A stretch of DNA of 50,991 bases from Leptospira vanthielii serovar Holland str. Waz Holland = ATCC 700522 (GTDB lineage Bacteria; Spirochaetota; Leptospiria; Leptospirales; Leptospiraceae): contig NZ_AOGY02000037.1 in assembly GCF_000332455.1 (NCBI RefSeq), forward strand, positions 1-50,991, written 5' to 3'. The position numbers were made by a program, and so were the translations under genes. Within the stretch, counting starts at the first letter, position 1. Every line of letters starts with the position of its first letter. The notes beneath the pieces are model-generated. The model was given only the letters and a program-made list of their open reading frames with translations, searched no databases and was not told the origin of the DNA. Below, one piece after another: positions 9,284 through 19,767 of this stretch.

Positions 9284-10336
9284 ATGGCAAATTCAAAAGT
9301 AGATTTAACAAGCATCCAAAGACAACTCATGCAAGTGAAACATCCTGAGCTAAAAAAAGACATCGTGAGTTTGGGAATGGTCGCTGCAGTCACTCCCACA
9401 GAGGATGGAATTGAAATTTTAATCAAAACTCCCAATGCCGATAGACGATTACAAATTGGGCTCGAAGCACAAACAAGACAGCTCATTTCTAAAATCGAAG
9501 GTGCCGGTAAGGTCAAAATCAAATTTGAAATCGACCAAAACCTGAAGATGGAAGATGGGAACAGAATTTTTGGTGTCAAAAAAGTCATCGCTGTTGGATC
9601 AGGAAAAGGTGGTGTAGGTAAGTCTACTGTGACTGCCAACCTTGCCGCCACTCTCGCACGTAACGGAAAGAAGGTGGGAATCCTCGATGCTGATATCTAC
9701 GGGCCTTCTCTCGGAAAGATGTTTGGAATCAATGGCCGTGTCGCATTAAAATCCGAAGAAGATAAAATTTATCCCATCGAAAAACATGGAATCAAACTGA
9801 TCTCTTTTTCCTTTTTGGTATCAGAGGACCAACCAGTTGTTTGGCGAGGACCTATGCTTGGTAAAGCCATCGAACAGTTTTTATACGATGTTGTTTGGGG
9901 AGAGTTAGACTATCTATTTATTGACTTACCTCCAGGAACGGGAGATGTCCAATTGTCTCTGGCCCAACTCATTGATTTAGATGGAGCTGTGATTGTGACA
10001 ACTCCCCAAGAAGTGGCGGTACTTGATGCAGGAAGGGCCGCGGCCATGTTCAAACAAGTAAAAGTACCCATTCTTGGGATTGTTGAAAATATGTCTGGGT
10101 TTGCCTGCCCCAAATGTGGCCATGTAACAGATGTTTTTTCGAAAGGGGGAGGGGAAAAACTCTCTAAACAAGTAGGAGTTCCAGAACTCGGATCGGTTCC
10201 ACTCACTTTGGATATGATGAGTTCCGGGGAGACGGGAAAACCTGCCCTACTTGACCTGGGTGAGTCGCCTCTAAAAGAAGCCTATTTTCGCATTGCAAAA
10301 AATTTAGAAGACCAAATCAGTCAGTGGGAAGATTAA
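9284..10336 (+). CDS. apbC: Mrp/ApbC family iron-sulfur carrier ATPase
   Basis: P-loop ATPase of 350 residues in the Mrp/NBP35/ApbC family, which bind and transfer Fe-S clusters. The N-terminal 90 residues form a DUF59/MIP18-like domain. The deviant Walker [12 protein letters not shown] lies at 105-115, and [11 protein letters not shown] near 211-221 is the family switch motif. A cluster-binding CPKC (Cys275 and Cys278) follows ENMSGFA. A good AAGGACAAACC ribosome-binding site precedes the ATG. It is third in a tight forward run after the lipoyl protein and the phosphoesterase. Lipoyl synthase needs Fe-S clusters, which offers one tentative functional link. Confidence 0.93.
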   Translation: MANSKVDLTSIQRQLMQVKHPELKKDIVSLGMVAAVTPTEDGIEILIKTPNADRRLQIGLEAQTRQLISKIEGAGKVKIKFEIDQNLKMEDGNRIFGVKKVIAVGSGKGGVGKSTVTANLAATLARNGKKVGILDADIYGPSLGKMFGINGRVALKSEEDKIYPIEKHGIKLISFSFLVSEDQPVVWRGPMLGKAIEQFLYDVVWGELDYLFIDLPPGTGDVQLSLAQLIDLDGAVIVTTPQEVAVLDAGRAAAMFKQVKVPILGIVENMSGFACPKCGHVTDVFSKGGGEKLSKQVGVPELGSVPLTLDMMSSGETGKPALLDLGESPLKEAYFRIAKNLEDQISQWED

Positions 10337-10383
10337 AAATCACTTGTTTCTTATGAGCTTTTTCTTAGTCTAAAGGATACACT

Positions 10384-11076
10384 ATGAATTTTGAACGCGG
10401 TTCCAAACCCAATCCTACCGGTAACTTAATCGCTTACTGCCACGTATTCGGAGAAAATCCGATTGCGCCCGGTGGTAAAATCATAGCATCCAACGTAGTG
10501 GTTAGTTTCTTAAAAATTGGGGACAACTACCCAGTAGTCACCTTTCCTCTGGTGGCTCTTCCTTCCAAAGAAGAGCTCATGAAGATTCTTTCAGACAATA
10601 TCCATCTTTATGATGTAGTACAACTCCCAGACTTTCAAATGCCAGAGAACAAAGAATCTGCAAACCAATACATTCAAGAAAGAATGGAGCAGTTCAACTC
10701 CATGGTAATGCGTTATGTGGAATTTTGTAAGGTCAAAGAAAAGAAAACTCAAACCACAAGCCTAACAGAACATTTGGAACAAGTGAGCGAACCTTTAGAA
10801 ACATTGGCTAGTCTTTCCTTAGAGTTTCGAAACACTTCCGGTATTGCTCGAGAAGCCACAAGACTCAAAATGGAACGAATTGTGGATTACTTCCACAACA
10901 ATCATCCCACTCTAGACATTGATAATTTTAAAAAAGCCCTCTCTGTTCCAGGAAAGATGGGAGATGAACTCATCGGATTGTACATCCAAAAGTTTAACGC
11001 CATTCAAATCGAAAACTATGAAACAGCTTCTGATCTAAGAAAACGTATTTTAGAAATTGAAGCATCTACTCATTAA
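10384..11076 (+). CDS. Conserved hypothetical protein with C-terminal UVR motif
   Basis: A 230-residue cytoplasmic protein. I do not recognise the first 190 residues, which contain a beta-rich opening ([16 protein letters not shown]) and then mainly helical sequence. The last 35 residues ([26 protein letters not shown]) match the UVR motif, a helical hairpin found in UvrB, UvrC, ClpC and McsA that mediates protein contacts. A strong AAAGGA precedes the ATG. Its position between Mrp and a release-factor-like gene on the same strand suggests common transcription. Function cannot be named; an adaptor role is possible. Confidence 0.7.
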   Translation: MNFERGSKPNPTGNLIAYCHVFGENPIAPGGKIIASNVVVSFLKIGDNYPVVTFPLVALPSKEELMKILSDNIHLYDVVQLPDFQMPENKESANQYIQERMEQFNSMVMRYVEFCKVKEKKTQTTSLTEHLEQVSEPLETLASLSLEFRNTSGIAREATRLKMERIVDYFHNNHPTLDIDNFKKALSVPGKMGDELIGLYIQKFNAIQIENYETASDLRKRILEIEASTH

Positions 11077-11125
11077 GTTTAGGAAAAAAATTTCTTGACC
11101 AATTCTATCTAAAGTCTATCCTCAA

Positions 11126-11512
11126 ATGCCCTTAACCTTCCCCGTTTCTGTTGAAAAGAATCATTCGCTACAGAGACGGATGGAAGTACTAGGAATTTCT
11201 GAAGTAGATCTTACCGAACGATTCGTTAAGTCCGGCGGCAAAGGCGGACAAAATGTAAATAAGGTTTCTACAGCAGTGCATTTGGTTCATAAACCTTCAG
11301 GGAAACAAATCAAATGTTCCGTGTATAGGACACAAGGACTCAATCGTTATAAAGCGAGGGACTTGTTGTGTTTGGAATTAGAAAGGGAATTGGATCCGTC
11401 GAAATCCAACTCTAACTTACAAAAACTGCGAAAGAAAAAACAGGACAAACATCGCAAATCCTTGAAGAAGAGATTGGAGAAAGAAAAACCGGAATGGAAC
11501 GAACCTATGTAA
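11126..11512 (+). CDS. Release-factor-like GGQ protein (ArfB/RF-like)
   Basis: A 128-residue protein made up of just the catalytic domain of class I release factors. The peptidyl-tRNA hydrolysis motif GGQ sits in SGGKGGQNVNKVSTAVHL, followed by HKPSGKQIKCSVYRTQG and a strongly basic C-terminal tail (KKKQDKHRKSLKKRLEKEK). It lacks codon-recognition domains. Such proteins (ArfB/YaeJ and the mitochondrial C12orf65 type) rescue stalled ribosomes by inserting the tail into the empty mRNA channel. The exact subfamily is not certain. The start at 11126 has a weak ribosome-binding site; an ATG at 11180 is an alternative. Its end overlaps the next gene by 19 bases. Confidence 0.85.
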   Translation: MPLTFPVSVEKNHSLQRRMEVLGISEVDLTERFVKSGGKGGQNVNKVSTAVHLVHKPSGKQIKCSVYRTQGLNRYKARDLLCLELERELDPSKSNSNLQKLRKKKQDKHRKSLKKRLEKEKPEWNEPM

Positions 11513-13419
11513 AACATATCTTTATCGTCCTCTTACCACTGTTTTGTTTTGCCTCTTGTTTTGATTCCTTACTTCCGTACAAGTCCGTGAAATGGTCCCA
11601 TGGATGGGAATACCGATTTCTCACAGACGAAGAGTTGGCTTATTTCCAACCAGCCATAGAAGACTTATCATTAGAATACCAACCTTATTATATTCCTTAT
11701 GTGAGTTTAGAAAAACCAATGACCAAATATTTGTCGGCCCGAATTCGGTTTCGAGATTCTTCGGGGTATCCAAAACCATCGTTACTCCTTCGAGGGCTTG
11801 TCACTTATTTTGATGCTTACTGTGGAGAAACCAAATTACAATCAGAGTTTTTTCGTTCTGCAATTTCTGATCCTTTGTATCCCAGAGAAACAGTCATATA
11901 CAATCGAAGTTTTGTTCCTGTTTTGTTATTACCTGAAGATTGTTTGGGGAGTTATGTTTATATCGTATTTTTTTCAGAGGGAATCCTTCCTCTTGGTTTT
12001 TCAGAACCACCTCTTTATGGGGATCCCACGGATCATTACAAAGCAATTGCGAACCGAAGCCAATCCTTTGCTTCCCTTGGATTTTTCTTTTTGATCTTAG
12101 GGCTTTTTTCTTTTTATCTTTTTGAAAGGCGAAAGAAAAAACAACTCCTTGCCTTTACTTGGTTTTCTTCCATTTCAGGAATTCACTTCCTGTCTCAGTC
12201 TGGATTTTTTGGACTTTTTTATTATGATACCGTCCTTTTTAGTTTTATTATTTTTATTTTCACTTTGTTTTTAATTCCTATTAGTTGTTTGTATTTTTTT
12301 GATCAATTGATTGGATCTGGTCGTTGGAATGTCATTCGGATGATGTGGCAGTTCCATGTTTTGTTTTCAATGATCATTTTGACGTTGGCATTTACAGAAA
12401 CCATTTCGATGTCCGTTGCCATTCTGACATTTATTTGGTTGTGTTTGCCAACACTTGTCATTCAAATCATTGTTGCTTGGAGCCAGATGGTCGCAAAAAA
12501 ACCAAAGGCCATTTTACTTGTGATTGGTGCCTCCGCACTTTTTATCCTCAATGCACACGACATTCTTTCTTCTCTGGGAATTTTGGATTCGGTTCCGCGT
12601 TCTTCCCACTGGGGATTTTTTATCTTTGTCATTTGTCTCACTCTTTATGGCGAAAATCTTTTTCGTATTTCCGAAGTGAAGTATGGAACTTTACAAAAAG
12701 AAATTGTCACTGCCGCAAGAATTCAAAATGCCATCCTTCCTCCTTCGCCACCTCGTTGGGAACAAATGGACATCAGCGTTTATTACCAACCATCCCATGA
12801 AGTAGGGGGAGATTTTTACGACTTCCAAGCGTTAGGTGGAAAAAAGTTTGGAATTCTTATCGCCGATGTTGTGGGACATGGCCTTGGAGCCTCTATCATT
12901 GCTTCCCTTTCTAAGTTCGCTTTTTTTCAACACTACAAACATTGGTCAAACCCATCCTTTTTACTTTCTGCCATGAACGAAGATTTGGTGAAAAAATCAT
13001 TTGGTCGGTTCACAACCGCCACTTACTTTCACATCGATATGGAAAAAGGAAAATTTATGGTATCGAGTGCAGGCCACCCTTCTTTTTTTCATTGGAAGGC
13101 AGAGTCGAAGGAACTTATCGAAATCAAACCCAAAGGCAAACCACTCGGTATTCTTCCCGGCCTAACCTATGCCGAAGAGGAATACACTTTCCAACCAGAG
13201 GACCAATTTTTGTTTTATACTGATGGACTGACTGAAGAGGAAAATTCCGATCGATTGGAATACGGCGAAAAACGTTTAGCCAAATCTTTTATAGAAACTA
13301 TCACCAAACAATCGATAGATCCGATGGCTAAGGTATTAGAAAACTTCCATTACTTTACTGGACTTTCGGGTTCTCCACACGATGATATCACTGTCATTCA
13401 TTTACATGTGAAGGCATAA
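11494..13419 (+). CDS. 7TM receptor-linked PP2C/SpoIIE serine phosphatase
   Basis: A 641-residue membrane phosphatase. It begins with a signal peptide ending in a possible lipobox (LLPLFCFASC). An extracytoplasmic region of about 160 residues follows, then some seven hydrophobic segments between roughly residues 190 and 395. The cytoplasmic C-terminus is a SpoIIE/RsbU-type PP2C domain: ARIQNAILPPSPP linker, then EVGGDFYDF, ADVVGHGLGAS, SSAGHPSFF, FYTDGLTEEE and SPHDDITVIHL. The acidic residues of these blocks bind the catalytic metals. Such phosphatases dephosphorylate STAS anti-sigma antagonists in response to an outside signal. Its start lies inside the preceding gene. The likely target class (a STAS protein) is encoded at 30317, though the pairing is inferred. 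Confidence 0.88.
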   Translation: MERTYVKHIFIVLLPLFCFASCFDSLLPYKSVKWSHGWEYRFLTDEELAYFQPAIEDLSLEYQPYYIPYVSLEKPMTKYLSARIRFRDSSGYPKPSLLLRGLVTYFDAYCGETKLQSEFFRSAISDPLYPRETVIYNRSFVPVLLLPEDCLGSYVYIVFFSEGILPLGFSEPPLYGDPTDHYKAIANRSQSFASLGFFFLILGLFSFYLFERRKKKQLLAFTWFSSISGIHFLSQSGFFGLFYYDTVLFSFIIFIFTLFLIPISCLYFFDQLIGSGRWNVIRMMWQFHVLFSMIILTLAFTETISMSVAILTFIWLCLPTLVIQIIVAWSQMVAKKPKAILLVIGASALFILNAHDILSSLGILDSVPRSSHWGFFIFVICLTLYGENLFRISEVKYGTLQKEIVTAARIQNAILPPSPPRWEQMDISVYYQPSHEVGGDFYDFQALGGKKFGILIADVVGHGLGASIIASLSKFAFFQHYKHWSNPSFLLSAMNEDLVKKSFGRFTTATYFHIDMEKGKFMVSSAGHPSFFHWKAESKELIEIKPKGKPLGILPGLTYAEEEYTFQPEDQFLFYTDGLTEEENSDRLEYGEKRLAKSFIETITKQSIDPMAKVLENFHYFTGLSGSPHDDITVIHLHVKA

Positions 13420-13421
13420 AA

Positions 13422-13448
13422 AAAGCCCTGGATTTGGCCCAGGGCTTT
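13422..13448. terminator. Bidirectional rho-independent terminator
   Basis: A ten-base stem, AAAGCCCTGG with CCAGGGCTTT, closes around a short loop. It is flanked by an A-run on the left that reads as a T-run on the minus strand. It lies between the converging phosphatase and groEL genes and can serve both. Confidence 0.85.
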
Positions 13449-13453
13449 CTGTC

Positions 13454-13484
13454 TGCGATCCAATGGCAAAACCAACGGATCGCA
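13454..13484. repeat. Second hairpin downstream of groEL
   Basis: Arms TGCGATCC (13454-13461) and GGATCGCA (13477-13484) pair perfectly, with an inner TGG/CCA that can extend the stem. It lies between the groEL stop and the terminator, so it would form the penultimate structure of the groESL transcript. It may protect the 3' end or assist termination. Confidence 0.55.
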
Positions 13485-13504
13485 AAAGGCTAATGGGGGA
13501 TGAT

Positions 13505-15157
<1,653 letters not shown>

Positions 15158-15173
15158 TTATTTCCTTCTATAA

Positions 15174-15464
15174 TTAGTTTGTAACAACACCGAGGATGTC
15201 GCTTTCACGGATAATGAGTAAATCACGTCCGCCTTGTTTGATTTCAGTTCCAGAATACTTTCCGTATAGAACTGTATCTCCTACCTTTACTTCTAAAGGA
15301 ATGAGTTTTCCGTCTTCATAACGTCCTTGTCCAACAGCGATGATTTTCCCTTCTTGTGGTTTTTCTTTTGCTGTGTCTGGTACGATGATGGATCCGATTT
15401 TTTCTTCCGACTCATTCTTTGGCTCTACGACCACTCGGTCGCCTAAAGGTTTGATTGATGCCAT
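15174..15464 (-). CDS. groS: Co-chaperonin GroES (Hsp10)
   Basis: The 96-residue lid of the GroEL chamber. It opens with [19 protein letters not shown], contains the mobile loop ([17 protein letters not shown]) and the roof and barrel segments [25 protein letters not shown], and ends with [29 protein letters not shown] lies just upstream of the ATG. It is the first gene of groES-groEL, preceded by a sigma-70-like promoter and CIRCE operators at 15504-15594, so heat-shock control by HrcA is expected. No hrcA gene lies in the window. Confidence 0.97.
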   Translation of the reverse strand: MASIKPLGDRVVVEPKNESEEKIGSIIVPDTAKEKPQEGKIIAVGQGRYEDGKLIPLEVKVGDTVLYGKYSGTEIKQGGRDLLIIRESDILGVVTN

Positions 15465-15503
15465 GAGTAACTCCTTGTATGCAATCTGTTGATGATTCCG
15501 AGT

Positions 15504-15530
15504 TTAGCACCATTTCAAAAAGAGTGCTAA
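15504..15530 (-). promoter_or_regulatory. CIRCE operator (HrcA site) of groESL
   Basis: Read on the minus strand, TTAGCACTC is followed by nine bases and then TGGTGCTAA. The first half is a perfect CIRCE arm and the second has two mismatches. It lies downstream of the -10 element and upstream of groES, the usual position for HrcA repression. Confidence 0.85.
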
Positions 15531-15541
15531 ACTCAATTACC

Positions 15542-15570
15542 ATAAAACGATTGGGGGAAGGATTCGTCAA
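15542..15570 (-). promoter_or_regulatory. groESL sigma-70-like promoter
   Basis: On the minus strand, TTGACG (15565-15570) and TTTTAT (15542-15547) are separated by 17 bases. The element lies between the two CIRCE-type sites, so a bound repressor would flank it on both sides. Confidence 0.65.
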
Positions 15571-15594
15571 GCACTTTCAAGCAAAGAGTGCTAA
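15568..15594 (-). promoter_or_regulatory. Second, degenerate CIRCE-like site
   Basis: On the plus strand, a perfect arm GAGTGCTAA (15586-15594) stands nine bases from CAAGCACTT (15568-15576), which matches six of nine CIRCE positions. The exact nine-base spacing argues that it is genuine. It overlaps the groES -35 region. Confidence 0.55.
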
Positions 15595-15601
15595 AATGAA
15601 A

Positions 15602-17185
15602 TTAGAACCCGAAAAGCCCCGTTTTTTTGCGTTTTGAGCCCCGTTTGGGTGTGACCCCGAGCATTCCAAGGAGACCCCGAGTGACCTCTTTCGCAACCGT
15701 GCGACCCACTTCTCTTGCGAGTGGGTTTTTGGAAAGGGTTTCCACAAAACTAGGGTCTTCCTTTTCTTTGGCTCGTTTGGATTTGGTTCGTTTTTCGCCG
15801 GACTCTTCTTCGGCGGCTTCTGTTTCGTCGGCAATGGTTTCCATTTTTTTGGAGAGCATTTCGTGAGCACTTTCCCGGTCGAGGGTGGTCTGGTATTTTT
15901 TCACCAAATCCGATTTTGCGATTTTGGAATTCAGTTCTTCAGGACTTAAAATTCCCATCCGTGAAGCGGGCGGGGCAAGTAAAGTACGAACGAGTGGGGT
16001 AGGAGTTCCCTTGGGATTGAGTGCTGTAATGAAAGCCTCACCAATTCCAAGTTCTGTGATCACTTCTTTGGTATCATAAAACTCAGTTTCGGGGTAATTT
16101 TCAGAAGCAGTTTTTATCGCCTTGCGGTCGTTTGCTGTAAAAGCGCGGAGGGCATGTTGGACTTTAAGACCCAGTTGGCCCAAAATTTCTTTTGGTAAGT
16201 CTGTGGGTGATTGGGTGCAAAAGATAATGCCAACCCCTTTCGAACGGATGAGGCGCACCATCGTTTCCAATTGTTTGAGAAGGTCACTCGAGGCTTCATC
16301 AAAAACCAAGTGGGCTTCATCAATGAATAAAACGAGTTTTGGTTTTTCTAAATCACCTTCTTCTGGAAAACTCGCATAAATTTCAGTAAGCAGTGATAAC
16401 ATAAAGGTAGAGAAGAGGCGAGGTTTGGTTTGGATATCGGTCAAACGAATGATGGAAATTTTGGCTTTTTTGGATTCAGTTTGAATCAGATCATTGACAT
16501 CAAAAGAAGGTTCTCCAAAAAAATCTTCTCCCCCTTGGCCTTCGAGTTCGATGAGTTTCCTTAAGATTATGGAGATACTTTGTGAGGATACAGTTCCGTA
16601 TTCTTTTTCCAATTCTTCTTTGCCCGCATCATTGATGTATTGGAGGGCTTTTTTAAAATCTTTTGTATCTAAAATGGGAAGACCCAAATCATCACAGTAT
16701 TTAAAAACTAAAGAGACGACACTCCCTTGTGTATCATTCAATTCCAAAATACGTGAGATAAGCACTGGCCCAAATTCGGCAATGGTGGCCCGAAGTCGGA
16801 CCCCCGGTTCTTTGGATAGGGATAAAAATTCCACAGGATAAGAGGAGGGTTTCCAATCGATTCCGAGAGCCTTGGTCCGTTCTTTGATTTTGTCATTTTC
16901 TTCGCCTGGTTCGGCTAGGCCCGAAAGGTCCCCCTTGATGTCCATAAGGACAACGGGAACACCCGCCTCGGATAAAGACTCTGTTAGGAGTTGGAGGGTT
17001 TTGGTTTTACCGGTTCCTGTGGCACCAGCGATCAGGCCATGTCGATTCAGAGTAGAGAGGGGAATGGAAACGGTAGCTTCCTTATGTGTTTCTCCATCAA
17101 ACATGCCAGAACCCAAATAGAGAGATCCTTTGGATGGGTATCCTTCGTTTATTTTTGAATCAAATGCATCTGATTTTTTAGCCAT
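15602..17185 (-). CDS. HerA-like ATPase, DUF853/YjgR family
   Basis: A 527-residue P-loop ATPase of the HerA/FtsK superfamily, similar to YjgR-type proteins of unknown role. Walker A GATGTGKT lies at residues 54-61 and Walker B LVLFIDEAHLVF near 281-292. The motifs RHGLIAGATG and GIIFCTQSPTDLP are typical of the family. The C-terminal region has a low-complexity charged linker (AAEEESGEKRTKSKRAKEKE) followed by RGLLGMLGVTPKRGS and a basic tail. AAGGAG precedes the ATG. Its stop lies next to the groESL promoter region, with no obvious terminator between. A DNA or protein translocase function is possible but not shown. Confidence 0.88.
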   Translation of the reverse strand: MAKKSDAFDSKINEGYPSKGSLYLGSGMFDGETHKEATVSIPLSTLNRHGLIAGATGTGKTKTLQLLTESLSEAGVPVVLMDIKGDLSGLAEPGEENDKIKERTKALGIDWKPSSYPVEFLSLSKEPGVRLRATIAEFGPVLISRILELNDTQGSVVSLVFKYCDDLGLPILDTKDFKKALQYINDAGKEELEKEYGTVSSQSISIILRKLIELEGQGGEDFFGEPSFDVNDLIQTESKKAKISIIRLTDIQTKPRLFSTFMLSLLTEIYASFPEEGDLEKPKLVLFIDEAHLVFDEASSDLLKQLETMVRLIRSKGVGIIFCTQSPTDLPKEILGQLGLKVQHALRAFTANDRKAIKTASENYPETEFYDTKEVITELGIGEAFITALNPKGTPTPLVRTLLAPPASRMGILSPEELNSKIAKSDLVKKYQTTLDRESAHEMLSKKMETIADETEAAEEESGEKRTKSKRAKEKEDPSFVETLSKNPLAREVGRTVAKEVTRGLLGMLGVTPKRGSKRKKTGLFGF

Positions 17186-17214
17186 TACCGTCTCCTTGAA
17201 TCCTCTACTTGTTT

Positions 17215-17246
17215 CGATAGAGAATCGCAGTCAATGTTTTCTATCG
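17215..17246. repeat. Inverted repeat between divergent genes
   Basis: CGATAGA (17215-17221) is mirrored by TCTATCG (17240-17246) with 18 bases between. It lies in the 170-bp gap between the HerA-like gene and the hybrid kinase gene and may be an operator. The rest of the gap shows no strong promoter or structure. Confidence 0.35.
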
Positions 17247-17355
17247 CAAGCAAAACGATCGTGATTTGCCTAAACGGCCAAAAACCAAAGAACAAATTTC
17301 TCGTACTCGTACTAATATGGTTTGAGTTTTTCAAAATTCTTTTTATGGTTAGGAT

Positions 17356-19767
17356 GTGGCACGTATCCAATTTTTATCCCTTTCTAAACTCGTATTTTTT
17401 TCTCTATTTGTTTCTGTTTTTGTCCAATGCAATCGCTCCATTCCTAGTTTGGCGCCTGCAAAAAACATCCAGGCCGGAGTCCTTGACCTAAGCATAGAAG
17501 ACCCAAAAACTTTGGATCCTTTTCCGCTTGCTGGTGAGTGGGAGGCATTTCCTGGCGAACTTCCTGAAACAGAAGAGGAGTTTAAAGCCTTAGAAAAAAA
17601 AGAACCGATCCGGCTTGCCGTGCCCGCATATTGGGTAAACCAAAACCTTCCTGCACATGGATTTGTAACTTATCGTTTGAAATTAAAAGTAAACGAACCT
17701 TTGAACTTAATGTTTTACTTAAGGGAAACCTCTTCGGCCTATAGAGCGTATTACCACAACGCGGAAAGGGGACTTGTCCTTCTCGGTTCTGCCGGAAAAG
17801 TTTCCAAAACTAAAGACGGTTCCATCGGGTATTATTTAGAAACGGCCCGTTCCTTTCGTGCCACACCCTCGACTGTTTTGTATCTACAAATCTCAAATTA
17901 CCTTTATTCACGAGGCGGCCCTTATTATTCCCCAGTTTTAGGAGAAGTGGGTAAAACTGTTTTGTATTTACGATTTAAAGAACGTAAAAAAGCATTTTTC
18001 TTCGCTAGTTTTTTTGTCCTTGCGATCTCTCATTTATTTCTATACATCCATCGCAGAAAAGACAAATCTCCTCTTTGGTTTTCTTTGCTTTGTATCTCTT
18101 GGCTCATCCGTATTTTACTTTTTGATCGAGTTTCTCGGGATTGGTTTCAAGCATCCGATTGGCTCGAGATGTTGCAGATTCGAGTGGAGTACATGGCTTT
18201 TTGTGGCATTCAATGTTTTAGTCTTTTGTTTTTCTTTCAAAACCAAGCCAACTTCCTTCCTCAAAAGTACAAACGTTATCTTTTGATTCCTATCCTTTTG
18301 GAATTTATAATCATCGCCACAACACCGTACGCTGTGTACACAAAACTTCTGATTTTCAGTCAGGCGTATATGGCAATCATTCTAGTAGTTGCTATGATTG
18401 CGGCCTTTCGCTCCACTTTCCAAAGAGAAACCCGATACATAGGAAGTATCATTTTATTTGGAACCATTATCATGCTCTCTGCGACTATTTATGATTCCAT
18501 AGTGTTTTTTAAACGTTGGGATTTGCCAATGCTCACCGAACTCGGTTTTGCTATCTTTTGTATGTGTCTTGCCATTGTAATTTCTAAACAAAATGCACAT
18601 ACCTGGGAAACTGCCGAATACCTAACACTCAATTTAAGAAAAGAAGTGGAATGGAAAACGATAGAACTCCGAAAAGAAAAGGAAAAAGCCGAAAAAACAG
18701 GAGAACTCAAGGATAAGTTTATATCCATTGTGTCTCACGATATAAGGTCTCCACTTTTTGGGATCTCTTCTGTCTTTAATTTACTGACTGAATCCCCACC
18801 CTCTCTTTCTCTAGAAAGAGCAAAACAAGTATTAGGTGAAGCATCCACTGGACTTAAAAATATCCTGAGTATGGTAGAGGAACTTATCAAATATTCCCGG
18901 TTCCAAAATGCTTCCGTTTTTCCCGATTACCAACTTTTTGATTTTCGCCAAATCACAGACCAACTCATAGAACGTGTCCAAGATATGGCTAAACCCAAAA
19001 ACATATCCGTTCTCACCCATATAGAAGAGTCCTCGATTGGAATTGGCGACCCCAACTTAATCGAACATTTAATTTGGAACTTACTCACGAATGCAGTGAA
19101 GTTTACTAAGGAATCCGGAACAGTTGAAATTTCCCTTACGGAATCCAATAAACATTGGAGTTTGAAAGTCATTGATACGGGAATCGGTATGCCACCTTAC
19201 TGGTCAGAACATATTTTGGAAGAGGGTTTTCTTTTTGTGAGGAAAGGAACAGCCGATGAAATGGGGGCAGGAGTTGGTCTTGCCTTTTGTAAAGAAGTGG
19301 CGGAACGTCATGGTGCAGAACTCATTGTTAAGTCGGAGGAAGAGAAAGGAACTTCTCTTGAGTTATTACTTCCAAACTTTGAAAAAATTGTCCTGGTTCT
19401 AGATGATAATCCTGGATATAGAAAACAAATCCGCAAAGTTTTGAAAGACCTACCTTGTATCCTTTGGGAAGAAGAGTATCCCGATCATGCCTTACTTTCT
19501 GTGGGTCGTTTGAAACCAGACCTCATCATCGTGGATTTTTCCATGCCAGAAAGAACAGGAATCGATTTTTTACGAGACCTGTATTCCAATTCTGAAATGG
19601 AAGAAATTCGTTCTATCTTAGTTTCGAGTTCACACACCGACCCAAACACGGGGTATAAATTAGAAGCTACAGTGATTGAAATTGGCGGAGATGCTTTCCT
19701 TACAAAAACATCCCCGGACGAAAAGTTGGTAGAACTAGTAAAACGACTGTTAGATCTAGATACCTAG
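17356..19767 (+). CDS. 7TM-linked hybrid histidine kinase
   Basis: An 803-residue sensor kinase. The GTG start is preceded by TTAGGAT and gives a signal peptide ending in a lipobox (FVSVFVQC). Roughly 180 extracytoplasmic residues resemble the beta-sandwich sensory region of 7TMR-DISM receptors. About seven hydrophobic segments follow between residues 210 and 415. The cytoplasmic part contains a short coiled coil, HisKA with the phospho-accepting His in SHDIRSP, and an HATPase_c domain (NLLTNAVKF, DTGIGMP, GAGVGLAFCKEVAERHG). A receiver domain follows, with acidic LDDN, the phospho-Asp in VDFSMPERTG and Lys in FLTKTS. It converges on a NarL-type regulator gene, and the stops overlap by a few bases. 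The two could form one pathway; the ligand is unknown. Confidence 0.9.
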   Translation: MARIQFLSLSKLVFFSLFVSVFVQCNRSIPSLAPAKNIQAGVLDLSIEDPKTLDPFPLAGEWEAFPGELPETEEEFKALEKKEPIRLAVPAYWVNQNLPAHGFVTYRLKLKVNEPLNLMFYLRETSSAYRAYYHNAERGLVLLGSAGKVSKTKDGSIGYYLETARSFRATPSTVLYLQISNYLYSRGGPYYSPVLGEVGKTVLYLRFKERKKAFFFASFFVLAISHLFLYIHRRKDKSPLWFSLLCISWLIRILLFDRVSRDWFQASDWLEMLQIRVEYMAFCGIQCFSLLFFFQNQANFLPQKYKRYLLIPILLEFIIIATTPYAVYTKLLIFSQAYMAIILVVAMIAAFRSTFQRETRYIGSIILFGTIIMLSATIYDSIVFFKRWDLPMLTELGFAIFCMCLAIVISKQNAHTWETAEYLTLNLRKEVEWKTIELRKEKEKAEKTGELKDKFISIVSHDIRSPLFGISSVFNLLTESPPSLSLERAKQVLGEASTGLKNILSMVEELIKYSRFQNASVFPDYQLFDFRQITDQLIERVQDMAKPKNISVLTHIEESSIGIGDPNLIEHLIWNLLTNAVKFTKESGTVEISLTESNKHWSLKVIDTGIGMPPYWSEHILEEGFLFVRKGTADEMGAGVGLAFCKEVAERHGAELIVKSEEEKGTSLELLLPNFEKIVLVLDDNPGYRKQIRKVLKDLPCILWEEEYPDHALLSVGRLKPDLIIVDFSMPERTGIDFLRDLYSNSEMEEIRSILVSSSHTDPNTGYKLEATVIEIGGDAFLTKTSPDEKLVELVKRLLDLDT

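Noticed and set aside
12324..12800. Open frame of 158 codons inside the phosphatase gene, other frame
   Set aside because: It lies wholly within the 7TM and linker region of a well-supported gene on the same strand and has odd composition rich in Cys and His.
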